A stretch of DNA of 10,529 nt from Chromatiales bacterium (GCA_027021685.1 JALUTW010000249.1:1-10529), one strand, 5' to 3'; positions 1 through 6,389 are shown, counted from the stretch's first letter. Translations and numbers: made by a program. The notes: a model not told the origin generated them from the sequence alone.

Positions 1-30
1 CTTTGCGTTGAACAATCCGCCCGGCCCTTT

Positions 31-918
31 TCAGTAGACCGCGGTGACGCCGTAGCCCTTGCGGCGCAGCAGTTCGAGAATACCCTCCCGGCCCGGCAGG
101 TGCAGCGCGCCCACGGCGATGAAGGCGCGCCCCTCGGCCAGGCGCGGGGCCATGCGCTCCACCATGAGCCGGTTGCGCCGCAGCAGCAGGCGCTGGCGGA
201 ACACCTGCGCCACCGCTGGCGGCTGGCGGCGGAGCTGGCGCTCGCTGAGGCGTTCCAGGGCGTTGAGGTCGCGCTTGAGCCAGGCATCGATGATCCGGGC
301 CAGCAGCCGCGGCAGGCGGTCCTGCTCCGCCAGGGCCGCCTTGAGCATGGCGATCTGGGTGGCCCGCGGCAGGTCATCGAGATACCCGGCCTGCTCGTCC
401 ACCGTCTCCAGCCCGCCCACCGCCTTGCCGGCGGCCATGGCGTCCAGGTAGAGCTTCATGTCCAGGAACATGCCGCTCCGCGGCCTGGGCATGCTCAGGG
501 TCAGGGCCACCGACCACGGCTTGAGGCGATCCACCACCGGGGCCGGATAGCCGCGCGCGGCCATGTGCTCCTGCACCGCGCGCCAGGTGGCGGCATCCAG
601 CAGGCGTGACAGGCGCTGGTCCTCCGGCAGGGTCATGCGCCCCATGAGGGCGACGGCGGCCCCGGGGTCCAGGGCCACCTCGGCGGTGAAGCTGCGGGCA
701 CGCTCGAAGGCTTCGCGCACCGGCCGCGGCAAATCCAGCACCCGCGGGTCGTCGCTGTGGATGGTGCCGAGGATCCAGGACGGCCCGGCACGGCCGGTGT
801 CCACCTGCCACAGGATGCCCACCTGCCGCGGGTGGAACTCCGCCGCCGCGGCCGGCAGGGCCAGCAGCAGGGCCAGCACCGCCGGCCACAGGCGGTGCAT
901 GCAAGCGGGCCGCGACAT
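31..918 (-). CDS. TraB/GumN family secreted protein
   Basis: A 295-residue protein of the TraB/GumN family (PF01963), a group of possible metal-dependent hydrolases whose substrate in bacteria is mostly unknown. The two family hallmarks are visible: GTIHS near the N-terminus (residues 51-55) and VGALHLPG near the C-terminus (269-276), the second followed by the usual short helix and a terminal strand (GYGVTAVY). Residues 1-26 look like a signal peptide: a short basic start, a Leu/Ala-rich core (LWPAVLALLLALP) and an AAAA cleavage region, so export to the periplasm is expected. An in-frame ATG exists at 963, but the ATG at 918 is preferred because AGGAGG lies 6 nt upstream of it and it places the signal peptide at the end. 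It is divergent from rnt with a 77-bp gap. The family call is secure; the biochemical function is not known. Confidence 0.88.
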   Translation of the reverse strand: MSRPACMHRLWPAVLALLLALPAAAAEFHPRQVGILWQVDTGRAGPSWILGTIHSDDPRVLDLPRPVREAFERARSFTAEVALDPGAAVALMGRMTLPEDQRLSRLLDAATWRAVQEHMAARGYPAPVVDRLKPWSVALTLSMPRPRSGMFLDMKLYLDAMAAGKAVGGLETVDEQAGYLDDLPRATQIAMLKAALAEQDRLPRLLARIIDAWLKRDLNALERLSERQLRRQPPAVAQVFRQRLLLRRNRLMVERMAPRLAEGRAFIAVGALHLPGREGILELLRRKGYGVTAVY

Positions 919-924
919 GGCATG

Positions 925-930
925 CCTCCT
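925..930 (-). promoter_or_regulatory. Shine-Dalgarno site of the TraB/GumN gene
   Basis: Perfect AGGAGG on the minus strand, 6 nt upstream of the ATG at 918. It decides the start: the upstream in-frame ATG at 963 has no comparable site and would add a charged leader before the signal peptide. Confidence 0.75.
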
Positions 931-980
931 GATCTGGTGTGGATGCCTCACAGCATAGCCCATGGGGCGGCGGCGAGTTC

Positions 981-989
981 TGGTATCCT
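981..989 (+). promoter_or_regulatory. Possible extended -10 element for rnt
   Basis: TGGTATCCT, a TGn plus a 4-of-6 match to TATAAT, ends 6 nt before the rnt ATG. No convincing -35 is seen. If it is used, transcription would start at or within a base or two of the start codon. Speculative. Confidence 0.25.
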
Positions 990-995
990 GTGGGA

Positions 996-1643
996 ATGAA
1001 CGCCGGGGTCCGCAATCCCATCGCCACCCGCTTCCGCGGCTTCCTGCCGGTGGTGGTGGACGTGGAGACCGGCGGCTTCGATCCCCAGCGCGACGCCCTG
1101 CTGGAGATCGCGGCGGTGCCCGTGTTCTACGACGAGGCGCAGGACGCGGTCTGCCCCGGGCCCCACGCCCACTGCCACGTGGAGCCCTTCCCCGGGGCCA
1201 ACCTGGACGAGCGGGCGCTGGAGTTCAACGGCATCGATCCCCACCATCCCTTCCGCCTGGCGCGGCCCGAGGCCGAGGCCCTGGAGGCCATCTTCGGACC
1301 GGTGCGCCAGTGGCTGGCGGAGACCGGCTGCAGCCGGGCCATCCTCGTGGGCCACAACCCGTTCTTCGACCTGGGCTTCGTGCGTGCCGCGGCCCAGCGC
1401 TGCCGCATCAAGGACAACCCGTTCCATGCCTTCTCCACCTTCGACACCGCCACCCTGGGCGGGCTGGCCTTCGGCCAGACGGTGCTGGCCCGCATCGCGG
1501 AGGCGGCGGGGATCCGCTGGAACGAGGACCAGGCCCACTCGGCCCTCTACGACGCCCAGCGCACGGCGGAGATCTTCTGTGCCATCGTCAACCGCTGGGA
1601 CCGGGAGCTGGGGCGGCCGCCGGGGCCGGCGGCCGGCGATTGA
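996..1643 (+). CDS. rnt: Ribonuclease T (3'-5' exoribonuclease)
   Basis: A 215-residue protein, the same length as E. coli RNase T. This DEDDh-family exonuclease trims the 3' ends of tRNAs and other stable RNAs, takes part in tRNA end turnover, and acts as a homodimer in the cytoplasm. All exonuclease motifs are present: Exo I VDVET (Asp22, Glu24), Exo II HNPFFD (Asp125) and Exo III HSALYD (His181, Asp186). Stretches such as RFRGFxPVV, HVEPFxGANL, FNGID, NPFHxFxTFDTA and GLAxGQTVL match RNase T specifically rather than DnaQ or oligoribonuclease. The ATG at 996 gives the family N-terminus; the in-frame ATG at 939 would overlap the upstream region of the neighbouring gene. The ribosome site is weak (GTGGGA). 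An extended -10-like element lies only 6 nt before the ATG, so translation could be leaderless. It converges on grxD with 9 bp between the stop codons. Confidence 0.97.
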   Translation: MNAGVRNPIATRFRGFLPVVVDVETGGFDPQRDALLEIAAVPVFYDEAQDAVCPGPHAHCHVEPFPGANLDERALEFNGIDPHHPFRLARPEAEALEAIFGPVRQWLAETGCSRAILVGHNPFFDLGFVRAAAQRCRIKDNPFHAFSTFDTATLGGLAFGQTVLARIAEAAGIRWNEDQAHSALYDAQRTAEIFCAIVNRWDRELGRPPGPAAGD

Positions 1644-1655
1644 GGCACGGCCTCA
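1641..1655. terminator. Hairpin spanning both stop codons of convergent rnt and grxD
   Basis: TGAGGC-ACG-GCCTCA is a perfect 6-bp inverted repeat with a 3-nt loop. The left end is the TGA of rnt and the right end, read on the other strand, is the TGA of grxD. No T-tract follows on either strand, so it is at best a weak bidirectional terminator or 3'-end stabiliser. Confidence 0.35.
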
Positions 1656-1988
1656 GGAGGCGGAACTGCCCGCCCTGGCCACGGCCTCCTTCACCATCTT
1701 CTGCAGCTCGCCCTTCTGGAACAGCTCCAGGGTGATGTCGCAGCCGCCGATGAGCTCGCCGTTGATGTAGATCTGGGGAAAGGTGGGCCAGTTGGCGAAG
1801 CGGGGCAGGTTCTCGAAGATCTCGGGATCCGCCAGCACGTTGACGTAGGCGAAGTCCTCGCCGCAGGCCTGCAGGGCCTGGGCCGCGCGGCTGGAGAAGC
1901 CGCACTGGGGCAACTGGGGCGTGCCCTTCATGAAGATCACCACCGGGTTCTTTTCCACCTGCTCTCTGATGCGATCCATTACGTCCAT
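1653..1988 (-). CDS. grxD: Monothiol glutaredoxin Grx4 (CGFS type)
   Basis: A 111-residue cytoplasmic monothiol glutaredoxin, close to the 115 residues of E. coli Grx4. Such proteins bind a [2Fe-2S] cluster with glutathione, often as a homodimer or with BolA, and pass clusters to target proteins. The active site is CGFS at residues 29-32, preceded by VVIFMKGTP (16-24). The glutathione-binding elements WPTFPQIYINGE and GGCDI follow in the expected order. The ATG at 1988 is chosen because AGG lies 8 nt upstream and MDxMDRI fits the family start; the longer frame from 2066 adds Pro/Arg-rich sequence unlike any glutaredoxin. The second Met, at 1979, is a possible alternative. It lies downstream of asnO in the same direction, with a 139-bp gap carrying a possible promoter and a GC-rich hairpin. 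rnt and grxD are also close neighbours in E. coli and Pseudomonas. Confidence 0.97.
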   Translation of the reverse strand: MDVMDRIREQVEKNPVVIFMKGTPQLPQCGFSSRAAQALQACGEDFAYVNVLADPEIFENLPRFANWPTFPQIYINGELIGGCDITLELFQKGELQKMVKEAVARAGSSAS

Positions 1989-2027
1989 CTTCGACACCTG
2001 ACTGCTTCGGTTGCGGGTTGACGGGAA

Positions 2028-2048
2028 CCGCCGCGCCGGGCGCGGCGG
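2028..2048 (-). promoter_or_regulatory. GC-only hairpin in the grxD leader
   Basis: A perfect 9-bp inverted repeat (CCGCCGCGC with GCGCGGCGG on the plus strand) around a 3-nt loop, 40-60 nt upstream of the grxD ATG. There is no T-tract, so it is not a typical intrinsic terminator. It would be the first structure in the transcript if the -10-like element at 2055-2060 is used. Confidence 0.4.
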
Positions 2049-2054
2049 CGGGCA

Positions 2055-2060
2055 AGTATA
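2055..2060 (-). promoter_or_regulatory. Possible -10 box for grxD
   Basis: TATACT on the minus strand (5 of 6 to the sigma70 consensus) lies 66 nt upstream of the grxD start, in a short AT-richer stretch. No good -35 is found at 16-18 nt. A second candidate, TATAAG within TTTTATAAGG near 2097-2103, lies in the loop of a 6-bp dyad (2091-2096 with 2110-2115). Which one, if either, is used cannot be told from the sequence. Confidence 0.3.
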
Positions 2061-2127
2061 GCGCAAATGCCTGAGCGGAACACTTGGACTTTGGCCTTAT
2101 AAAACGTGGGGCCAAGCGCGGCCGGCT

Positions 2128-3921
2128 TCAAGCGCGCACCGGGTCCACGTGGCGCTGGAGCCAGAACTCCAGCAGGGCCAGGTGCCACAGCTTGCTCCCG
2201 CGCAGGCGGGTGAAGTGCTGCGGCGCCTCGGGCGCCGCCAGCAGCTTCTCCACGTAGGGCCGCTGGAACAGCCCGCGCTCGCGGCAGGCCCGCGAATCCA
2301 GGATGTCGCGCATGAAATCCAGGAACGGGCCGCGCACGTACTTCAGCGCCGGCATGGGAAAGTAGCCCTTGGGCCGGTCGATGACCGCCGCCGGCAGCAG
2401 CGGCCGGGCGATGGCCTTGAGCACGTGCTTGCCGCCGGAGCCCAGCTTCAGCTCCGGCGGCAGGCGTGCCGCCAGCTTCACCAGCTCCTGGTCCAGGAAC
2501 GGCACCCGGGCCTCCAGCCCGAAGGCCATGGTCATGTTGTCCACCCGCTTCACCGGATCGTCCACCACCAGGGTGGTGACGTCGAAGCGCAGCACCTGGT
2601 CGATGAAGGTGTCGGCCCCGGGCCGGGTCAGGCGCTCGCGCACCAGGGCCGAGGTCCAGTCGGGACCGTGCCAGGCGGGCATGACCGTGCCCAGGAACTC
2701 GTCGTGGTCGCGATCGAAATAGTGCCGGCCGAAGCGCCGCGCCGGGTCCGGCTCGGTGTCGGCGTGCATGCGGGGATACCAGAAGTAGCCCGCGAACACC
2801 TCGTCGGCCCCCTGCCCGCTCTGCACCACCTTGACATGCTCCGAGACCCGCTCCGCCAGCAGGTAGAAGGCCACCGCGTCCTGCGCCACCATGGGCTCGG
2901 CCATGGCGTCCACCGCCTCCGGCAGCCGGGCCAGGACCTGGTCGTTGGGGATGTGGATGCGGTGATGGCGGGTGCGGTAGCGCGCCGCCACCTGGTCCGA
3001 GTACTCGAACTCCGAGCCCTTCTCGTCGCCGATGTCCTCGAAGCCGATGGAGAAGGTGAGCAGGTCCTCCACCCCGGCCTCCGCCAGCAGCGCCACCAGC
3101 AGGCTGGAATCCAGCCCACCCGAGAGCAGCACCCCCACCGGCACGTCGGCGATGTCCAGGCGGATGCGCACCGCCTCGCGCAGGGCGGCATGGACCCGCT
3201 CGGTCCACTCCGCCTCGGACACGGGCCCGGCGGGCCGCGTGGCCTCCAGGTCCCAGTAGCGCCCGTGGCGGGTGCGGCCGTCGGCCTCCACGCTCATCCA
3301 CGTGCCCGGCGCCAGCTTGCGCAGGCCGGCCAGAATGGTGCGCGGGGCCGGGATCACCGCGTGCAGGGTGAGCTGGTGGTGCAGGCCCACCGGGTCGATG
3401 CGGGTGTCCACCCCGCCCGCGGCCAGCAGGGCCTGGCTGTTGGAGGCGAAGCGGAACCCGCCCCGGCCGCGGCTGTAGTACAGGGGCTTGATCCCCATGC
3501 GGTCGCGGGCCAGGAACAGGCGCCGGGCACGGGCATCCCACAGGGCGAAGGCGAACATGCCCCGCAGCCGCTGCAGGCAGCCCTCGCCCCAGCGGTGGTA
3601 GGCCTTGAGGATGACCTCGGTGTCGCCCTCGCTGAAGAAGGTGTAGCCGGCGGCCTGAAGCTCGCGCCTGAGTTCCGGGTAGTTGTAGATGGCACCGTTG
3701 AATACCAGGGTCAGCCCCAGCTCCGCGTCGTGCATGGGCTGGTTGGAGCGCTCCGAGAGATCGATCACCGCCAGGCGGCGGTGGCCGAGCTGGATCGCCT
3801 CCCCGGCCCAGCGCCCCTCGTGGTCCGGGCCGCGGCGGGCCAGGGCCGGCAGCATGCGATCCAGCACGCCCGGGTCGGGCGCGGCGCCGTCGAAACGAAG
3901 CTCACCGGCGATGCCGCACAT
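2128..3921 (-). CDS. asnO: AsnB/AsnO-type glutamine amidotransferase, probably N-acetylglutaminylglutamine amidotransferase
   Basis: A 597-residue class II glutamine amidotransferase fused to an asparagine synthetase domain. After Met removal, Cys2 (MCGIAGE) is the glutaminase nucleophile; GHRRLAVIDL, FNGAIYN (74-80) and GDTE (99-102) complete that domain. The synthetase half carries the PP-loop SGGLDSS (267-273). VQSGQGADEVFAGY (366-379), the SIGFED...EFEYSD segment and the C-terminal LRGSKLWHLALLEFWLQ resemble the AsnO subfamily (TIGR03104) more than housekeeping AsnB. AsnO amidates the dipeptide to the osmolyte N-acetylglutaminylglutamine amide. This is judged from remembered sequence, so ordinary asparagine synthetase is the alternative. 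In other bacteria asnO sits next to ngg and often an M42 peptidase; neither is here. Its ATG directly follows the TAA of hyuB and no clear ribosome site precedes it, so it is probably translated by coupling from hyuB. Confidence 0.85.
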   Translation of the reverse strand: MCGIAGELRFDGAAPDPGVLDRMLPALARRGPDHEGRWAGEAIQLGHRRLAVIDLSERSNQPMHDAELGLTLVFNGAIYNYPELRRELQAAGYTFFSEGDTEVILKAYHRWGEGCLQRLRGMFAFALWDARARRLFLARDRMGIKPLYYSRGRGGFRFASNSQALLAAGGVDTRIDPVGLHHQLTLHAVIPAPRTILAGLRKLAPGTWMSVEADGRTRHGRYWDLEATRPAGPVSEAEWTERVHAALREAVRIRLDIADVPVGVLLSGGLDSSLLVALLAEAGVEDLLTFSIGFEDIGDEKGSEFEYSDQVAARYRTRHHRIHIPNDQVLARLPEAVDAMAEPMVAQDAVAFYLLAERVSEHVKVVQSGQGADEVFAGYFWYPRMHADTEPDPARRFGRHYFDRDHDEFLGTVMPAWHGPDWTSALVRERLTRPGADTFIDQVLRFDVTTLVVDDPVKRVDNMTMAFGLEARVPFLDQELVKLAARLPPELKLGSGGKHVLKAIARPLLPAAVIDRPKGYFPMPALKYVRGPFLDFMRDILDSRACRERGLFQRPYVEKLLAAPEAPQHFTRLRGSKLWHLALLEFWLQRHVDPVRA

Positions 3922-5517
3922 TTACGCGGGGGGCTGGCTGCTGGGTGCTGGCGGCTGGGGATGGCCGCCGGGTGCCGGAGACCGGGGATGGCCCCAGCCG
4001 CCGCCGCCGGGGGTGGCGATGGTGAGGGTGTCGCCCGCCGCCACTTCCACCTGGACCTTGCCCGGCAGGGGCCGGCCGTTGAGGCGGTTGTCGCCGGCGG
4101 CACCCGGCCCGCCCCCGGCCAGGCCCCAGGGCCGGTGGCGGCGGCGCTCGGTGATGAGCGTCACCGTGGCCGGGGCCAGGAAGCGGAATTCGCGCACCAG
4201 GCCGTCGCCGCCGCGGCGTTGCCCGGCGCCGCCGGACCCGCGGCGCACGGCGTAGCGGGTCACCCGCAGCGGATAGCGCTCCTCCAGCACCTCGATGGGG
4301 GTGTTGAGGGTGTTGGTCATGTGGGTCTGCACCGCGGACAGGCCGCCGCCCCGCGGGCCCGCACCCATGCCGCCGCCCAAGGTCTCGTAGTAGTCCCAGG
4401 GCGCCCCCTGCCAGTCGCCGCCCATGGCCACGTTGTTCATGCTGCCGTGGGAGGCGGCGGGGATCTCCCCGGGCAGGGCCGTGGCCAGGGCGCCGGTGAT
4501 CACGTCCACCACCCGGGTGCTGGTCTCCACGTTGCCTGCGGCCACCGCCGCCGGGCGGCGGGCGTTGAGCAGCGAACCCTCGGGGGCGGCGAGGGTCACG
4601 GGCCGGAAGGCCCCGGCGCAGGCCGGGATCCGGGGCGGCATGAGGCAGCGGAACACGTAGTACACCGCCGCCGCCGTGACCGGCAGGGGGCAGTTGACGT
4701 TGCCCGGGACCTGCGCCGCAGTGCCGGTGAAGTCGGCATGGACACGGCCCCCGGCCACGGCCAGCCGCACCCGGACGGGCAGGTCCCGGCAGCCGGTGCC
4801 GTCGTCGTCCATGACGTCGGCAAATTCGTAGTGCCCGTCGGGGATGCGCGACAGGGCCTCCAGGGCCAGGCGCTCGGCATAGTCGTTGAGGGCCGCCACC
4901 GCGGCGGTGAAGGATTCCGGGCCCATGCGCGCGATGAGCTCGCCCAGGCGCGCCGCCCCGGTGCGGTTGGCGCTGAGCTGGGCGGCGAAGTCGCCCCGGC
5001 CCTGGGCCGGGTTGCGGGTGGCTCCCACCAGCAGGTTCAGGACCGCCTCGTCCAGCCGGCCCCGGTCCACCAGCCGGGTGGGGGGGATCACCAGCCCTTC
5101 CTCGTCGAGACTGCGCGAGACGGGCATGGACCCGGGGCTGCGGGCGCCAATGTCGGCATGGTGCGCCCGGTTGGCGACGAACGCCAGCAGGCGGTCGCCG
5201 TGGAACACCGGCGCCACCACGGTGACATCGGGCAGGTGGGTGCCGCCCATGAAGGGATCGTTGAGAATGACCATGTCACCGGGATGCCAGTCCATGGCCG
5301 CCACCAGGTCGGCCATGGCAAAGGCCATGGATCCCAGGTGCACCGGGATGTGGGCGGCCTGCGCGCACAGGCCGCCGGCCGCATCGAACACGGCACAGGA
5401 GAAGTCCAGCCGATCGCGGATGTTGGGGGAGAAGGCGGTGCGCTGCAGGACCGCGCCCATCTCCTCGCACACGGCGCTGATGCGGCTGGAGAACAGACTG
5501 AGTTCGACGGGATCCAC
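3922..5517 (-). CDS. hyuB: Hydantoinase B/oxoprolinase family protein (HyuB-like)
   Basis: A 531-residue member of the HyuB family (PF02538), subunits of ATP-dependent hydantoinases, 5-oxoprolinase and related carboxylases. Family blocks appear in order: DPVELSLFSSRISAVCEEMGAVLQRTAFSPNI at the start, HIPVHLGSM (56-64), DMVILNDPFMGGTHLPD (81-97), RAHHADIGARSPGSMP (117-132), DFTGTAAQVPGNVN (262-275) and the terminal TPGGGGWG (502-509). The domain normally ends close to that glycine motif; here about 22 Pro/Ser/Gln-rich residues follow, encoded partly by a 7-nt tandem repeat. The start is GTG at 5517 with a poor ribosome site, but it matches the family's DPV N-terminus. HyuB usually works with the ATP-binding HyuA encoded next to it. 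No hyuA is in this window, so the true substrate is unknown. It is coupled to asnO downstream (TAAATG) and divergent from the PuuD-domain gene. Confidence 0.92.
   Translation of the reverse strand: MDPVELSLFSSRISAVCEEMGAVLQRTAFSPNIRDRLDFSCAVFDAAGGLCAQAAHIPVHLGSMAFAMADLVAAMDWHPGDMVILNDPFMGGTHLPDVTVVAPVFHGDRLLAFVANRAHHADIGARSPGSMPVSRSLDEEGLVIPPTRLVDRGRLDEAVLNLLVGATRNPAQGRGDFAAQLSANRTGAARLGELIARMGPESFTAAVAALNDYAERLALEALSRIPDGHYEFADVMDDDGTGCRDLPVRVRLAVAGGRVHADFTGTAAQVPGNVNCPLPVTAAAVYYVFRCLMPPRIPACAGAFRPVTLAAPEGSLLNARRPAAVAAGNVETSTRVVDVITGALATALPGEIPAASHGSMNNVAMGGDWQGAPWDYYETLGGGMGAGPRGGGLSAVQTHMTNTLNTPIEVLEERYPLRVTRYAVRRGSGGAGQRRGGDGLVREFRFLAPATVTLITERRRHRPWGLAGGGPGAAGDNRLNGRPLPGKVQVEVAAGDTLTIATPGGGGWGHPRSPAPGGHPQPPAPSSQPPA
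3931..3958. repeat. Heptanucleotide tandem repeat (CCAGCNN x4) at the hyuB 3' end
   Basis: On the minus strand, four adjoining 7-mers read CCAGCCG, CCAGCAC, CCAGCAG and CCAGCCC, just before the hyuB stop codon. They encode most of the PQPPAPSSQPP tail. Because 7 is not a multiple of 3, gain or loss of one unit would change the reading frame of the HyuB tail and its junction with asnO. Confidence 0.75.
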
Positions 5518-5537
5518 GCGGGTTCCGGTGAGTGCGT

Positions 5538-5558
5538 CCGCGCGATTGTATCACGCGG
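5538..5558. promoter_or_regulatory. Imperfect inverted repeat and extended -10 upstream of hyuB
   Basis: CCGCGCGA-TTGTA-TCACGCGG has arms matching at 7 of 8 positions. On the minus strand the centre reads TGATACAAT (5545-5553), an extended -10 (TGn then TACAAT, 5 of 6), which would start transcription about 20 nt before the hyuB GTG. No good -35 is seen, as is common with extended -10 promoters. The dyad overlaps the -10 and could be an operator; the regulator is unknown. Confidence 0.4.
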
Positions 5559-5586
5559 CCATTTGCCTGCAGGGAACAGGGGCATT

Positions 5587-5610
5587 GGCACGGCACGACT
5601 GCCGGGTGCC
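5587..5610. other. Bulged inverted repeat in the hyuB/puuD-like divergent spacer
   Basis: GGCAC GGCA (5587-5595), a CGAC loop, then TGCC, a 2-nt bulge and GTGCC (5600-5610): nine pairs in all. It sits about 95 nt upstream of the PuuD-like gene. It may be an operator or leader structure; no T-tract follows. In the rest of the 188-bp divergent spacer (5518-5705) I see no convincing promoter for the plus-strand gene. Confidence 0.3.
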
Positions 5611-5705
5611 CTTATTCCGAGGAATGGAGTAAACTACCCGCCGGCTTTTTTCAGGCTCCAAATATCCACCCTGACGATACAAGAATCAATCTGGGGAGAA
5701 GAAAC

Positions 5706-6305
5706 ATGAACCCGCTGAAATCCATTACCGGCACCATCGTCTCCGGTATCATCCTGGCCATCATCATCGTCTTCCTGCTGCGTGGCGAGGGCGGCAGCAA
5801 CCCCCTCGAGTGGACGGTCTGGTTCCACGTGGTGGTGGGCATCACCTGGATCGGCCTGCTCTACTACTTCAACTTCGTGCAGGTGCCGGCGGTGGCCAAG
5901 GCCCTGTCCGACGGCGACCCGGGCCCGGCGGCCATCAACAAGTACGTGGCCCCGCGTGCCCTGCTCTGGTTCCGGTGGGCGGCCGTGCTCACCTGGCTCT
6001 CGGGTGCCGCCGCGCTGGGCAAGATGGGGATCCTCAAGGATGCCTTCCTCCTGGACCCCTCGAACAACGTCAACGCCCCCATCATCGGCATGGGCGCCTG
6101 GCTGGGCACCATCATGCTGTTCAACGTGTGGGTGCTCATCTGGCCCAACCAGAAGAAGATCCTGGGCCTGGACGGCAAGGAGCACAGCGCCGAGGAGATC
6201 GCCAGGGCCAAGACCATCGCGCTCATGGCCTCGCGCACCAACACCCTGCTGTCCATTCCCATGCTCCTGGGCATGACCGCCTACGCCCACGGTCTGCCCT
6301 TCTGA
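5706..6305 (+). CDS. Urate hydroxylase PuuD-type membrane domain protein
   Basis: A 199-residue integral membrane protein matching the N-terminal membrane domain of the bacterial urate oxidase PuuD (PF06181). Hydrophobic segments lie near residues 8-25, 38-58, 85-104, 126-147 and 174-193. Characteristic pieces are FHVVVGITWIGLLYYFNFVQVP (40-61), the R/W-rich RALLWFRWAAVLTW (84-97), FNVWVLIWPNQKKILG (139-154) and SRTNTLLSIPM (176-186). PuuD of Pseudomonas continues into a cytochrome c domain (CxxCH); this protein ends at residue 199 and has no CxxCH, so only the membrane part is present. Such stand-alone proteins are widespread, and their urate activity is not established. The ATG at 5706 has GGGGAG 7 nt upstream. 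It is monocistronic, followed by a strong intrinsic terminator, and divergent from hyuB. Database entries for this family are sometimes mislabelled as antitermination protein NusG; nothing here resembles NusG. Confidence 0.88.
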   Translation: MNPLKSITGTIVSGIILAIIIVFLLRGEGGSNPLEWTVWFHVVVGITWIGLLYYFNFVQVPAVAKALSDGDPGPAAINKYVAPRALLWFRWAAVLTWLSGAAALGKMGILKDAFLLDPSNNVNAPIIGMGAWLGTIMLFNVWVLIWPNQKKILGLDGKEHSAEEIARAKTIALMASRTNTLLSIPMLLGMTAYAHGLPF

Positions 6306-6337
6306 CTGCGGGCGGGGAACCCCACCCGTGGACATGG

Positions 6338-6366
6338 AAACCCGGCCCCAGGGCCGGGTTTTTTTC
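6338..6366 (+). terminator. Intrinsic terminator after the PuuD-like gene
   Basis: The stem CCCGGCC (6341-6347) with GGCCGGG (6352-6358) has a 4-nt loop, is extended by AAA/TTT pairs, and runs into a 7-T tract (6359-6365). It is a textbook rho-independent terminator 33 nt after the stop codon of the PuuD-like gene. Confidence 0.93.
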
Positions 6367-6375
6367 TTGCCCCGC

Positions 6376-6389
6376 ACCCGGATCCGGGT
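6376..6389. other. 14-bp perfect palindrome upstream of argD
   Basis: ACCCGGATCCGGGT is a perfect palindrome directly abutting the candidate argD -35. A second perfect palindrome, GCCCGCGGGC (6392-6401), follows in the spacer. They may be operator sites or GC-rich coincidence. Neither resembles the AT-rich ArgR box. Confidence 0.35.

Noticed and set aside
919..963. N-terminal extension of the TraB/GumN protein to the ATG at 963
   Set aside because: The downstream ATG at 918 has a perfect AGGAGG and directly precedes the signal peptide.
939..995. Longer rnt reading frame starting at 939
   Set aside because: The extension lacks similarity to RNase T; starting at 996 gives exactly the family length of 215 residues.
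1989..2066. Longer grxD reading frame starting at 2066
   Set aside because: The extra 26 residues are Pro/Arg-rich, run through a GC-rich hairpin and are absent from the glutaredoxin family; the start at 1988 has a ribosome site.
2149..5709. A 1186-codon open frame on the plus strand opposite asnO and hyuB
   Set aside because: It is the antisense of two well-recognised genes in very GC-rich DNA; its His/Gly/Gln/Val/Ala-rich product has no recognisable domain.
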